Origin: Acidobacteriota bacterium
GTDB lineage: Bacteria; Acidobacteriota; Terriglobia; Bryobacterales; Bryobacteraceae
DNA: 64,000 nucleotides
Direction: 5' to 3'
NCBI GenBank assembly: GCA_025350695.1
Contig: JANXXI010000386.1
Coordinates: 62,001-126,000, forward strand
Both the position numbers and the translations under genes were made by a program. The notes beneath the pieces are model-generated. The model was not told where the DNA came from and searched no databases. It saw nothing but the letters and a program-made list of their open reading frames with translations. The stretch's first letter is position 1; each line of letters starts with the position of its first letter. Positions 56,804 through 64,000 of this stretch are shown one piece after another.

Positions 56804-58522
56804 CTAGAGCGTTGGGTTTTTATCCAGCGGAAGCATGATTTTCCGAACCAACTTCAACGGCATCGGGCCGACTTTGATGAATGCGTCATGAAAATTAATG
56901 AGAGAGTATTCAATCCCCTTAGCCTGCCGGTAATCCTCTCGCAACTTGTAGATTTGCAGTTTCCCCAGCGTGTAGTAAAGATACGTGGGATTGTAGGTCC
57001 CACGACGCGCCTCTTCAAAAGCATTGGCTCGCTCCTGGAATCCTTTTTCCATGAATAGCTTCGTGGCCTGTTGAACCGTCCAGCCCTCGGTATGGAGCTT
57101 GATTCCAGCTATGTAGCGACAATCGCGAAGCAACGCTTCGGACAATTGCGCTAACGCCAATTTCGGATCATTCAACCCGTAGCCTTCCTCAACCATCATC
57201 TGTTCGGCGTAATGAGCCCAGCCTTCGGCGTTGCTCGATGTGAACAGCAACTGACGGATCTTGGTGGGATATTGCTTGGAAAACAAGAACTGCGTGAAGT
57301 GCCCTGGGAAGACTTCATGAATAGTGATCACGTCCATCACGGGCTTGTTATACAGTCGCAAGTGCTCTTCCGTGTGCTTGGCGTCCCAATCCTTTTCCGG
57401 CGGCGTGACGTAATAGAAAGCTTCGTTGGCTTTGGCTTCAAGAACACCAGGGGAATCCATGGAGGCAAAGCTCCCATTCCGGGCGAAAGGCGGCGTCTCC
57501 CGGACAATCGGCAATTGCTCGTTCGGCAGATTGAGGATTTTCTTATCGACCAAAAACTTACGAATTCCGGCAAGAGTCTGCTTTGTGGCGGGGAGTAGCC
57601 GCTCAGCGGAAGGGTGCTCGCTGGAAAGAGAAGCCATCACTTGGGCCGGGGTTTTCTTCGGATCTATTCTGTCGGCGACTTCCAAAAATTTGCGATAGTC
57701 CTTTTCAAGATTGGCCTCCCCGATGGCCAACAATTTATTCAGCGGAATGTCTACCATCTCTTCGTAAAGCAGCTTTTTCGAGAAGGCATCCGCCCCGATG
57801 GAGTAGTCGCCTTTGGACGCGGCCTTTAGATCGCTGGACAACCAAGCAGCAGCGGTCTTCAACGCTGTCAGGGCGGCCTCATCGGCTTTTTTGAATTCGG
57901 CAAGAGCGGTGGCATCGCCGGAGGACGCTTCGGTTGCCCAGGCGGCCACGTCCTTTTCCAGGAACTGAACCGTGCCTTTAGTCATGCGAATAGCAAGATC
58001 GGTAAACTCCTTAGGAGGATTTGAAACGTTAGCCTGCATCGCCTCATAGGCGGATGGCAACTGTTTTAATCGGGCGGTAACCAGTTGCAGCCTTGCCTGC
58101 GGTGGAGCAAAATCGCGCTTCATCAATCCGTCCACGGCCCCACCGGCCAGTTCGATGTAGTGCATCGGATTTCGCTTCCAAGTCTGAAGGGTTTCGAGAT
58201 CATAAACCTCGGCCTTGATCTGCGACGCTAGAAATTCAGCGTCCACCGCATCGTCAGCCGTTTGCGTTTTAACAGCCGCAAGCCTAGCTTGAAAAGTTTT
58301 CAGTTTTGCGATTCGATTGGCTACCGCCGTAGCGGAAAGGTCATCCAGCTTTGCGTCGTATGTATGAAGCCCAGCCGCCGTTGCCGCCGTGGGGCTGTAT
58401 TCAAACATGGCCAGGAAATAGTCGTTGGTAAGGTCCGCGAAAGGGTTGGTGATTTCACCGGTGTGCGGACCCGGTTGGGTGCATCCCACGAATAAGAGAG
58501 CCAATACGAGTACAAAACGCAT
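56804..58522 (-). CDS. DUF885 lipoprotein (putative zinc metallopeptidase-like)
   Basis: A 572-residue protein of the DUF885 family. The N-terminus has a lipoprotein signal (VLVLALLFVGCTQPG) with lipobox FVGC, so it is probably anchored to a membrane outside the cytosol. The family's core motif HEVFPGHF (about 415) is intact, and EVYDLETLQTWKRNPMHY and RGTYNPTYLYYTLGKLQIYKLRE are also typical. The HExxPGH pattern suggests a metal site of the gluzincin type, but activity has been shown for few members. It is followed 97 bases later by the DUF1549 gene's promoter region. Its start faces the tRNA-Arg gene. Confidence 0.9.
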   Translation of the reverse strand: MRFVLVLALLFVGCTQPGPHTGEITNPFADLTNDYFLAMFEYSPTAATAAGLHTYDAKLDDLSATAVANRIAKLKTFQARLAAVKTQTADDAVDAEFLASQIKAEVYDLETLQTWKRNPMHYIELAGGAVDGLMKRDFAPPQARLQLVTARLKQLPSAYEAMQANVSNPPKEFTDLAIRMTKGTVQFLEKDVAAWATEASSGDATALAEFKKADEAALTALKTAAAWLSSDLKAASKGDYSIGADAFSKKLLYEEMVDIPLNKLLAIGEANLEKDYRKFLEVADRIDPKKTPAQVMASLSSEHPSAERLLPATKQTLAGIRKFLVDKKILNLPNEQLPIVRETPPFARNGSFASMDSPGVLEAKANEAFYYVTPPEKDWDAKHTEEHLRLYNKPVMDVITIHEVFPGHFTQFLFSKQYPTKIRQLLFTSSNAEGWAHYAEQMMVEEGYGLNDPKLALAQLSEALLRDCRYIAGIKLHTEGWTVQQATKLFMEKGFQERANAFEEARRGTYNPTYLYYTLGKLQIYKLREDYRQAKGIEYSLINFHDAFIKVGPMPLKLVRKIMLPLDKNPTL

Positions 58523-58565
58523 TCATTGAGACTAGCATGCAGTACTTCGTTTAGACTATAGATAG

Positions 58566-58642
58566 GGGCGCGTAGCTCATCTGGATAGAGCACCGGCCTT
58601 CTAAGCCGGTGGTAGCAGGTTCGAGTCCTGCCGCGCCTACCA
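58566..58642 (+). tRNA. tRNA-Arg, anticodon TCT (AGA codon)
   Basis: A 77-base cloverleaf with encoded CCA. The acceptor stem is GGGCGCG with CGCGCCT (one G-T pair at the end), the D arm is GCTC...GAGC, and the anticodon stem CCGGC/GCCGG holds the loop CTTCTAA, so the anticodon is TCT. The T arm is GCAGG-TTCGAGT-CCTGC. The gene is single, in an otherwise minus-strand region. Confidence 0.97.
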
Positions 58643-58658
58643 CTCCCTAGGCTGAGTT

Positions 58659-59582
58659 TCAACCTTTTGGAATAAACTGCCGCAAGTAATTGCGCGCAGT
58701 TCGCAGCGCTGTTTTCCGTAATTCCAGACTGCCTTCGTACGACCGGTCCTCCACTTCAATGCAGACAGGTCCCTTGTATCCCGTCTCAGTCAAAGTTGCA
58801 AAGAAACAGGGCCAGTTCACATCACCCATGCCAGGAAGTTTCGGAGTGTGCCACAAGTTGGGGTACGCCAGAATTCCGTAATCGTCCAGTTTCTCCTGGT
58901 CTACGTGCACGTCCTTTGCGTGAATGTGGAACAGCTTGTGCTTGAACTCACGCATGGCCTTCAGATAATCCATTCCGAGCCAAATGAAGTGCGAAGGGTC
59001 GAAATTCAGGCCAAAGTTTTCGCTGGGCAGATCGTTGTACATGCGTCGCCAGATGGCGGGGGAATAGGCAAGATTTTTGCCGCCTGGCCACTCGTCACGC
59101 GTGAAGGTCATGGGGCAATTTTCGATGCCAATGCGGATGCCGTTGTTTTCAGCATGTTTCAGAATGGGTTTCCAGGTCTTCAAGAATCGAGGCCAATTTT
59201 CGTCAATGGACTTGGTGTAATCGCGGCCAACGAATGTGTTCACAACGCCAAGCCCTAACAGACGGGCGGCGGTGATCACCTTCTTCAGATGCTCGGCGTA
59301 GACCGCAGCCTCGGCCAAATCTGGCGCAAGTGGATTAGGATAATAGCCAAGTCCGCTGATCTTCACGCCAGCCTGAGCCATCATTTCATTCACACGCTTT
59401 GCGTCATCCGACTTGAACCCGGCTACGTCGATGTGGGTGATGCCGGCATAACGCCGGTCGGCCTTGCCCTTGGGCCAGCACATCACCTCTACACAATCGA
59501 ACTCATTTGAGGCAGCGAAGGCGGCCACTTCTTCCAAGCTCAACTCCGGCAGGATGGCCGTTACGAATCCAAGTTGTAACAT
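58659..59582 (-). CDS. TIM-barrel sugar phosphate isomerase/epimerase
   Basis: A 307-residue protein of the xylose-isomerase-like TIM-barrel superfamily. Metal ligands are seen in [10 protein letters not shown] (Glu), [13 protein letters not shown] (Asp/His), [13 protein letters not shown] (His/His) and [12 protein letters not shown] (Glu). An N-terminal [16 protein letters not shown] and a [10 protein letters not shown] segment support this. It is a distant relative of the 39.4 kb gene, with no close sequence identity seen. It lies two bases after the acyl-CoA synthetase gene. The substrate is unknown. Confidence 0.87.
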   Translation of the reverse strand: MLQLGFVTAILPELSLEEVAAFAASNEFDCVEVMCWPKGKADRRYAGITHIDVAGFKSDDAKRVNEMMAQAGVKISGLGYYPNPLAPDLAEAAVYAEHLKKVITAARLLGLGVVNTFVGRDYTKSIDENWPRFLKTWKPILKHAENNGIRIGIENCPMTFTRDEWPGGKNLAYSPAIWRRMYNDLPSENFGLNFDPSHFIWLGMDYLKAMREFKHKLFHIHAKDVHVDQEKLDDYGILAYPNLWHTPKLPGMGDVNWPCFFATLTETGYKGPVCIEVEDRSYEGSLELRKTALRTARNYLRQFIPKG

Positions 59583-59584
59583 AT

Positions 59585-61159
59585 TTACTTTCCTCTCAAC
59601 TCTCTACGCAAAAACTTTCCTGACGCGGTCTTTGGAATCTCCGAAACGAATTCAACAATTCTCGGATATTTATACGATGCCATGCGATCGCGGGCAAAGG
59701 TAATGATTTCTTCCGAGGTGACGCCGGCAAACTCCGCTTTGAGGGAAATAAAGGCTTTCACCGTTTCTCCGCGATAGGGGTCAGGCACACCGACCACCGC
59801 AGCTTCGCGAACGCCTGGATGCTGATAGAGCACGTCTTCCACATCGCGCGGCCACACCTTGAATCCCGAAGCAACGATCATGTCCTTCTTGCGATCCACA
59901 ATGTAGAACCAGCCTTGTTCGTCCATCACCGCCACGTCACCAGTTAGAAACCAGCCATCGTGATAAGCCTGTGCGGTTGCTTCCAGCTTGTTCCAATATC
60001 CGGCAAAGAGAAAGGGGCCGCGCAGGGCAATCTCACCGGGCTCGCCGCGGGGAAGTACTTTTGACGGGTCAACCATATCGACAATGCGAGCATCACAACC
60101 CGGAATGGGCAGTCCGATCGCGAGTGCTCCCGAGGCGGGATCCACCGGCCCCGAACTTCCTAGCGGAGTCAGATGGCTGGGCGAATTGCTTTCCGTTAGT
60201 CCGTAGGTATTGTGAATCCGCACACCGAACCGGCTGTAGAATTCCTCTACAACAGAAGGCGCAACCGGCGCGCCACCTGTGCAGCATTTCGTAAACGAGG
60301 AGCAATCATGCTGGCCGCCATGCTTTAACAACGCAATATAAGCGGTGATAGCGGCTACAGCCATCGTTGCCCGATGCTTTTCGATTAAGCGGAATGTTTC
60401 GGCCGGGTCAAACCGGTGGTAAAGGATGACTGGAACTCCCGCCAAAGCAGATAGAGCCATCTGCGCCACAATGCCAGTGATGTGGAACAGCGGCGCGATG
60501 CCCAGAATCACATCGCCCGGCCCTATTTGGAACCAAGTCCGGAACGTATTCGCATTGTATGCAATGTGTCGATGAAGGCAGATGGCGCCTTTCGGGGACC
60601 CGGTGGTGCCTGAGGTGTAGACCAAATAAGCCACATCATCGGGCGTGACATTGAGTCTCATCGAAGCATCGTAACCGACGTTTTCGATTGCCTGATGGAA
60701 CTCACTCAGCGCCAAAACTTGTTGGACGGCAGTTTCCCTCAATACCGCTCGTGCTTGGCTTTCAAGGATGGCGTCTTCAGCGACGTAAACCTTCGCGCCG
60801 CAGTCAGCCAACTGGTAGCCGATTTCGTTCTGTTTAAACATAGGGCTTAGGGGGACGACGATGGCGCCGCGCTTCCAAGCCCCGTATTGGACGATCAGAA
60901 ACTCGGGGTCATTTTGAACTGACACCGCGATGCATTCGCCATGCCCAACACCCCATTTCGAAAGCAGCGCCGCGAAGCGCTCTGCTCTTTCGTTGAGTTC
61001 GCCAAACGTAATGGTCTTGTCAAAGTGGAAAATGGCTGGAGAGTCAGGAACCGTTGCCGCTGTCTGCTCAAATATGTCGATCATGCTCGACTGAGGCAAC
61101 GGGAGTTCCGCAGGGACAAAATCAGAGTATTGGTCGAGCCAAGGCTTGGTGGAGTGCAT
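59585..61159 (-). CDS. AMP-forming acyl-CoA synthetase/ligase
   Basis: A 524-residue adenylate-forming enzyme that activates a carboxylic acid, probably a fatty acid, through an acyl-AMP. The start ATG 61159 is retained although it overlaps the upstream gene by 38 bases, since the N-terminus [21 protein letters not shown] is typical of long-chain acyl-CoA synthetases. The P-loop motif is [16 protein letters not shown], and [31 protein letters not shown] and [11 protein letters not shown] (conserved C-terminal Lys) are intact. The length is normal. It is coupled to the YfhO-type gene and followed by the sugar isomerase. Confidence 0.93.
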   Translation of the reverse strand: MHSTKPWLDQYSDFVPAELPLPQSSMIDIFEQTAATVPDSPAIFHFDKTITFGELNERAERFAALLSKWGVGHGECIAVSVQNDPEFLIVQYGAWKRGAIVVPLSPMFKQNEIGYQLADCGAKVYVAEDAILESQARAVLRETAVQQVLALSEFHQAIENVGYDASMRLNVTPDDVAYLVYTSGTTGSPKGAICLHRHIAYNANTFRTWFQIGPGDVILGIAPLFHITGIVAQMALSALAGVPVILYHRFDPAETFRLIEKHRATMAVAAITAYIALLKHGGQHDCSSFTKCCTGGAPVAPSVVEEFYSRFGVRIHNTYGLTESNSPSHLTPLGSSGPVDPASGALAIGLPIPGCDARIVDMVDPSKVLPRGEPGEIALRGPFLFAGYWNKLEATAQAYHDGWFLTGDVAVMDEQGWFYIVDRKKDMIVASGFKVWPRDVEDVLYQHPGVREAAVVGVPDPYRGETVKAFISLKAEFAGVTSEEIITFARDRMASYKYPRIVEFVSEIPKTASGKFLRRELRGK

Positions 61160-63464
61160 CGAGCCCTACGAGTTTATCGCAACCTTGGGATGCCCCCGCA
61201 ACCCTTGAACGCCGCTGTAGCAGCCCGCCAAGCATGCCTCCAAACAAAACGAACGCAATTCCGGCACGAATCGATCCGCCCCAGTCAACTTCATAGCGCA
61301 ACTTCACCAGGTTCGCAGAGCCTGGAAGGGTAAGCAGCACTCGGGAAAACTTGTCTGGCCGAGTCTCCACGCGTTGGTTATTAGCATAGGCCACCATACC
61401 CGGGCGCCAAAGATAGTTCACCATAATTTCTTCGCCGGCCAAGCCACCGCCACCCACAACGACCTCGCCACTATAAATCTTTACGGGCAGGCTGGCTCCG
61501 TCGCTCCGGCGTTTGGCTAAGGGGTCGCTACCCTCAAGAGCATAGAGCGAGGCCTTTCCCCCGACGAACAATGCTTTTCGTTCGGCGGCGAACTGGCTAA
61601 GCTTGGCGGTCCACTCGGCGGGCATTACCTCGTACGGACTTCGGTCCTTATCTTTGGGCACAATCGGATGGATCACAGAATCATGAATTAACACGCGCGT
61701 CACGCCGTAAGTGCGCAGTGTCCCAAGATAGTCGTCGACGAATGCATTTTGAAAGTCCTTGTAAGGGCTCTTGGATCTCCAAAGCGGCTCGTAGCCGTCA
61801 ATCGATTGCACTTGAACCAACGTACCGATATTAAAAAGAAGATTGGAAAGAAACTCCGGTTGCGGCCCTCTCTGCGGAGCAGCGGGGAAAATTCGTTCCT
61901 GTCCGATGCCGTTCAACAGGCCGGTCGATACCTTAAAGTCAGGCCGGTCACCGTAAAGGTAGAAGGCTTCGGTGGCGATAGAGGCGTGATGAAACATCGA
62001 AGCAGCGAGGAGCCCAAAAACCCCGACAGCAGCCAGTCTTCGCTGCTCAGTACGGCTGCAAAGCCATTGCACGAACAAGGCTCCAATCAGCAAAGTAAAC
62101 AGATGGGTGTATGGAAGAAACTTCGCCGGTTGAGAAAATCCGCTCAGCACGGGCAGCTTCGTCTGAATCACCCAGACCCCGCCGTTCTTTCCCAGGGCGG
62201 AGAGAAAAGCAATGACCGATAGCGAAAGGAGAGGATTCGCACGAAACGCCTTAAGCCCCCCGTTGCCGACACAAATCACCACGATCCCTATCAACCAAGC
62301 GAACGTGAACAGCCCACCAGCATAGTAGAATTGACCGCTGGGACCATCAAAACCCGATCCCATCTTATTGAAGATCAAAGAATTTACCAGCGGATTCGGC
62401 AATAGTAATGAGAACAATCCGCGCTCAATCCCCTCGCCAAACGATTGCCGGATTAGGCCAGCTGTCACTTTCCATTGCGGGATAAGCAACGGCAAGCTCA
62501 AACCCACGCCAATCAACAGTCCCGGAGCGGCGACGGCTAATCCCCTCCAATCCCACTGCTCTTTCCACATGCGCAGCAGAATCACAATCAACAGGAAACT
62601 CAACCCGTAGAAGCACATTTGCGCATTGCCGGAATGGAAGTAGAGACCGACGCACGCGCCTAACGAAGCTGTCCACCCCCATCGGAATCGTGAACGTTCA
62701 AAGCGAAGGCCCAGCAACATCAATAAAGGCAGCCACAAGGCAGTGGGAGTCATATAATACCAACTGCGTCCCGCGATTAAGGAATAACCACTCAAGGAAA
62801 AGCAGATAGCGACAGCAGCCGCAATAGGTCCCCACAATCGCATTTGACGGCCCAAAAGGTAAGCTGCGCCCGAGCCTAACACCAGATGGAACCAACAAAA
62901 CACATCCAACACCCTCATCTCGTCGCCCAGCAGAAATTTCGCGATCCCAAAGCTGAAGTAAGTGATAGGATAGGTGAGCGCGTACGTTCCCAAGTCAGCC
63001 AAAGGCATTCCCATCATCTGATACGGATCCCAGTTGGCGAATCGTCCGGCAAATGCTTCCCGGCACCCATAGACAATTCCTGGTAAGAACTCTGAAAAAT
63101 TGTCGTCTTGCACAAAGTAGTAGCGCCGCGCGGACTCGGCGATTCCCAAGCCAATGGCAGTCGCCGTCATCGCCAAAGTCAGCCAAACCCAGCCCACCGA
63201 GGTTGGCCGGGCAAATTCGCTCTCCAATCCGTTAATGCCGAACATCGAGGCCGCATCGTGCCCGGTTGCCTTCAAGTATCTGGCCACAGCAAACATCAGC
63301 AATCCGAAGAACACGATGAACGGAGTCAGCGGTGTTTCCCTCATCGCCAAAAATACCTTATTGAAATCCTTCCATACTGAGAAAAAATCCAGTTGGAAAA
63401 CACAAATTAGACTCCACAAAAAGAGCTGGATCCAAAGAATGACGATCTTGCGGGCAGGACGCAT
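61122..63464 (-). CDS. Large polytopic membrane protein (YfhO-like)
   Basis: A 780-residue membrane protein with about 11-12 predicted helices in the first ~520 residues and a large extracytoplasmic C-terminal region ending in another helix (RAGIAFVLFGGMLGGLLQRR). The segment QDDNFSEFLPGIVYGCREAFAGRFANWDPYQMMGMPLADLG follows the YfhO pattern of lipid-linked sugar transferases (glycosyltransferase-C fold; YfhO adds GlcNAc or other sugars to teichoic acids in Bacillus). Here the acceptor is unknown. A promoter-like element is just upstream. Its 3' end overlaps the acyl-CoA synthetase start by 38 bases. Confidence 0.82.
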   Translation of the reverse strand: MRPARKIVILWIQLFLWSLICVFQLDFFSVWKDFNKVFLAMRETPLTPFIVFFGLLMFAVARYLKATGHDAASMFGINGLESEFARPTSVGWVWLTLAMTATAIGLGIAESARRYYFVQDDNFSEFLPGIVYGCREAFAGRFANWDPYQMMGMPLADLGTYALTYPITYFSFGIAKFLLGDEMRVLDVFCWFHLVLGSGAAYLLGRQMRLWGPIAAAVAICFSLSGYSLIAGRSWYYMTPTALWLPLLMLLGLRFERSRFRWGWTASLGACVGLYFHSGNAQMCFYGLSFLLIVILLRMWKEQWDWRGLAVAAPGLLIGVGLSLPLLIPQWKVTAGLIRQSFGEGIERGLFSLLLPNPLVNSLIFNKMGSGFDGPSGQFYYAGGLFTFAWLIGIVVICVGNGGLKAFRANPLLSLSVIAFLSALGKNGGVWVIQTKLPVLSGFSQPAKFLPYTHLFTLLIGALFVQWLCSRTEQRRLAAVGVFGLLAASMFHHASIATEAFYLYGDRPDFKVSTGLLNGIGQERIFPAAPQRGPQPEFLSNLLFNIGTLVQVQSIDGYEPLWRSKSPYKDFQNAFVDDYLGTLRTYGVTRVLIHDSVIHPIVPKDKDRSPYEVMPAEWTAKLSQFAAERKALFVGGKASLYALEGSDPLAKRRSDGASLPVKIYSGEVVVGGGGLAGEEIMVNYLWRPGMVAYANNQRVETRPDKFSRVLLTLPGSANLVKLRYEVDWGGSIRAGIAFVLFGGMLGGLLQRRSRVAGASQGCDKLVGLDALHQALARPIL

Positions 63465-63507
63465 GTCTACCCGATTCTAAAGGTAATAGCGAATTAAAGG
63501 AATAGGA

Positions 63508-63534
63508 GATATACCCCAGCATTACCTAAGTCAA
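63508..63534 (-). promoter_or_regulatory. Possible promoter of the YfhO-type gene
   Basis: In minus-strand reading TTGACT (63534-63529) and TATATC (63513-63508) are spaced by 15 bases, slightly short of the usual 16-18. It lies about 45 bases upstream of the ATG at 63464, so transcription could start near 63501. Confidence 0.35.
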
Positions 63535-63543
63535 AAGCCCAGG

Positions 63544-64000
63544 TTACTCACTGAACCAGTAGGTTGGCAGACCCTTTTTGGTCTCCCGAAGGATCTCTAG
63601 AACCGCGCGACGGTCCGAACTTGTTAACGACCTGAAATCGGGACCGTTATCCTTCCCGGAAAGCACCTCCCAAAGGCGTCGCAGAATGTAATTGCGGGCG
63701 TCAGCGGGGATCGCATCAAAGGCCTCGGAATAGACCAGGTAACTGCACGGATAAACAAAAGTTTTATGCTGCAAATCAAGGTCACGCAACGAACGGCCTC
63801 TTAAATCTCGCGGTCCGGCCTCGGCGAACATCTTTTCGAATCCGGACGTCCCCTTCACCGGAGCCTTCAGTTCCGGCTCTTCCACAAACAGCATATAGCG
63901 CAACAGCACTTCGGAGGGAGAATGAATCCGCCTCTTGGTGGAATCGCTCCATTCGCCTTTCGGACGGCCAAGCGCCTTGTTCATTTCATCTTGCGTGCGT
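63544..64000 (-). CDS. Unrecognised protein, C-terminal part (cut by the right edge)
   Basis: The frame is open to the window edge, so the start is outside; the visible ~152 residues are the C-terminus. It contains FVYPCSYLVYSEAFDAIPADARNYILRRLWEVLSGKDN and ends ILRETKKGLPTYWFSE. The hydrophilic, charged composition suggests a soluble protein. The conserved-looking YPCSYLVYSEAFDAIP block resembles tails of longer exported proteins in planctomycetes or acidobacteria, but I cannot name a family. Its stop codon is about 80 bases before the start of the YfhO-type gene, separated by a possible promoter. Confidence 0.6.
   Translation of the reverse strand, partial: RTQDEMNKALGRPKGEWSDSTKRRIHSPSEVLLRYMLFVEEPELKAPVKGTSGFEKMFAEAGPRDLRGRSLRDLDLQHKTFVYPCSYLVYSEAFDAIPADARNYILRRLWEVLSGKDNGPDFRSLTSSDRRAVLEILRETKKGLPTYWFSE

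Noticed and set aside
1-64000. CRISPR arrays, insertion sequences, prophage or integrase genes
   Set aside because: No regularly spaced repeats, transposase or integrase motifs were seen. The single tRNA has no adjacent integrase or duplicated 3' end.

Overview
The window looks like a chromosomal segment of a soil-type acidobacterium, most likely of the Solibacter/Bryobacter branch (order Bryobacterales). This is inferred from gene content only. The signs are secreted DUF1549/DUF1501 and Ig-like proteins, a YpdA-type bacillithiol reductase, a bifunctional aldolase/short-chain dehydrogenase, several membrane-anchored proteins of no known family, moderate GC and frequent GTG/TTG starts. I see no integrase, transposase, prophage or CRISPR array. 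One tRNA (Arg, anticodon TCT) is present.

Layout. 1-4.0 kb: the 3' end of a glycolate-oxidase iron-sulfur subunit (glcF) converges on a minus-strand group holding rpsU, a HEAT/biotinyl-like membrane protein and a secreted esterase, with a coiled-coil membrane protein beside it. 4.2-10.75 kb (+): a peptide-type ABC importer (two permeases, binding protein, one ATPase) ends in a membrane HD-GYP/GAF/GGDEF protein. 10.7-17.5 kb (-): a five-gene operon aroF, unknown membrane protein, pfkB-type kinase, alaS and ypdA, preceded by a short leader peptide rich in Tyr/Trp/Phe codons and a terminator hairpin. I read this as a transcription attenuator. 17.8-20.9 kb (+): DUF1844 protein, MBL-fold hydrolase, ribF, and a LacD-type aldolase closed by a bidirectional terminator. 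21.0-22.2 kb (-): a secreted haem/copper monooxygenase-like protein.

22.4-37.1 kb (+): a giant DUF3857/transglutaminase/TPR protein whose start lies in a terminator-like hairpin; the aldolase/dehydrogenase fusion; an overlapping operon of molybdopterin oxidoreductase, lipoprotein, polytopic membrane protein and hybrid histidine kinase; and a dksA/traR-type regulator. 37.2-48.0 kb (-): pgeF, a lone nuoB, then sugar or glycan tailoring genes (NAD epimerase, TIM-barrel isomerase, zinc dehydrogenase, GT2-methyltransferase fusion, coiled-coil methyltransferase), queF, an archaeal-type ornithine cyclodeaminase-like gene, and a GMC oxidoreductase with its small subunit. 48.1-56.8 kb (-): two tandem paralogous Ig-like secreted proteins with DUF1501 and DUF1549 genes behind one good promoter. 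56.8-64 kb: a DUF885 lipoprotein, tRNA-Arg, a sugar isomerase, an acyl-CoA synthetase, a YfhO-type membrane protein, and a truncated unknown gene at the right edge.

The strongest non-routine signal is the putative aromatic-amino-acid attenuator at 17396-17519, which would place DAHP synthase and, by read-through, alanyl-tRNA synthetase and a thiol reductase under ribosome-stalling control. Next come the hairpin over the start of the 22.4 kb gene, the lone ABC ATPase with an altered signature motif, and the paired Ig-like/NxxG-repeat proteins.
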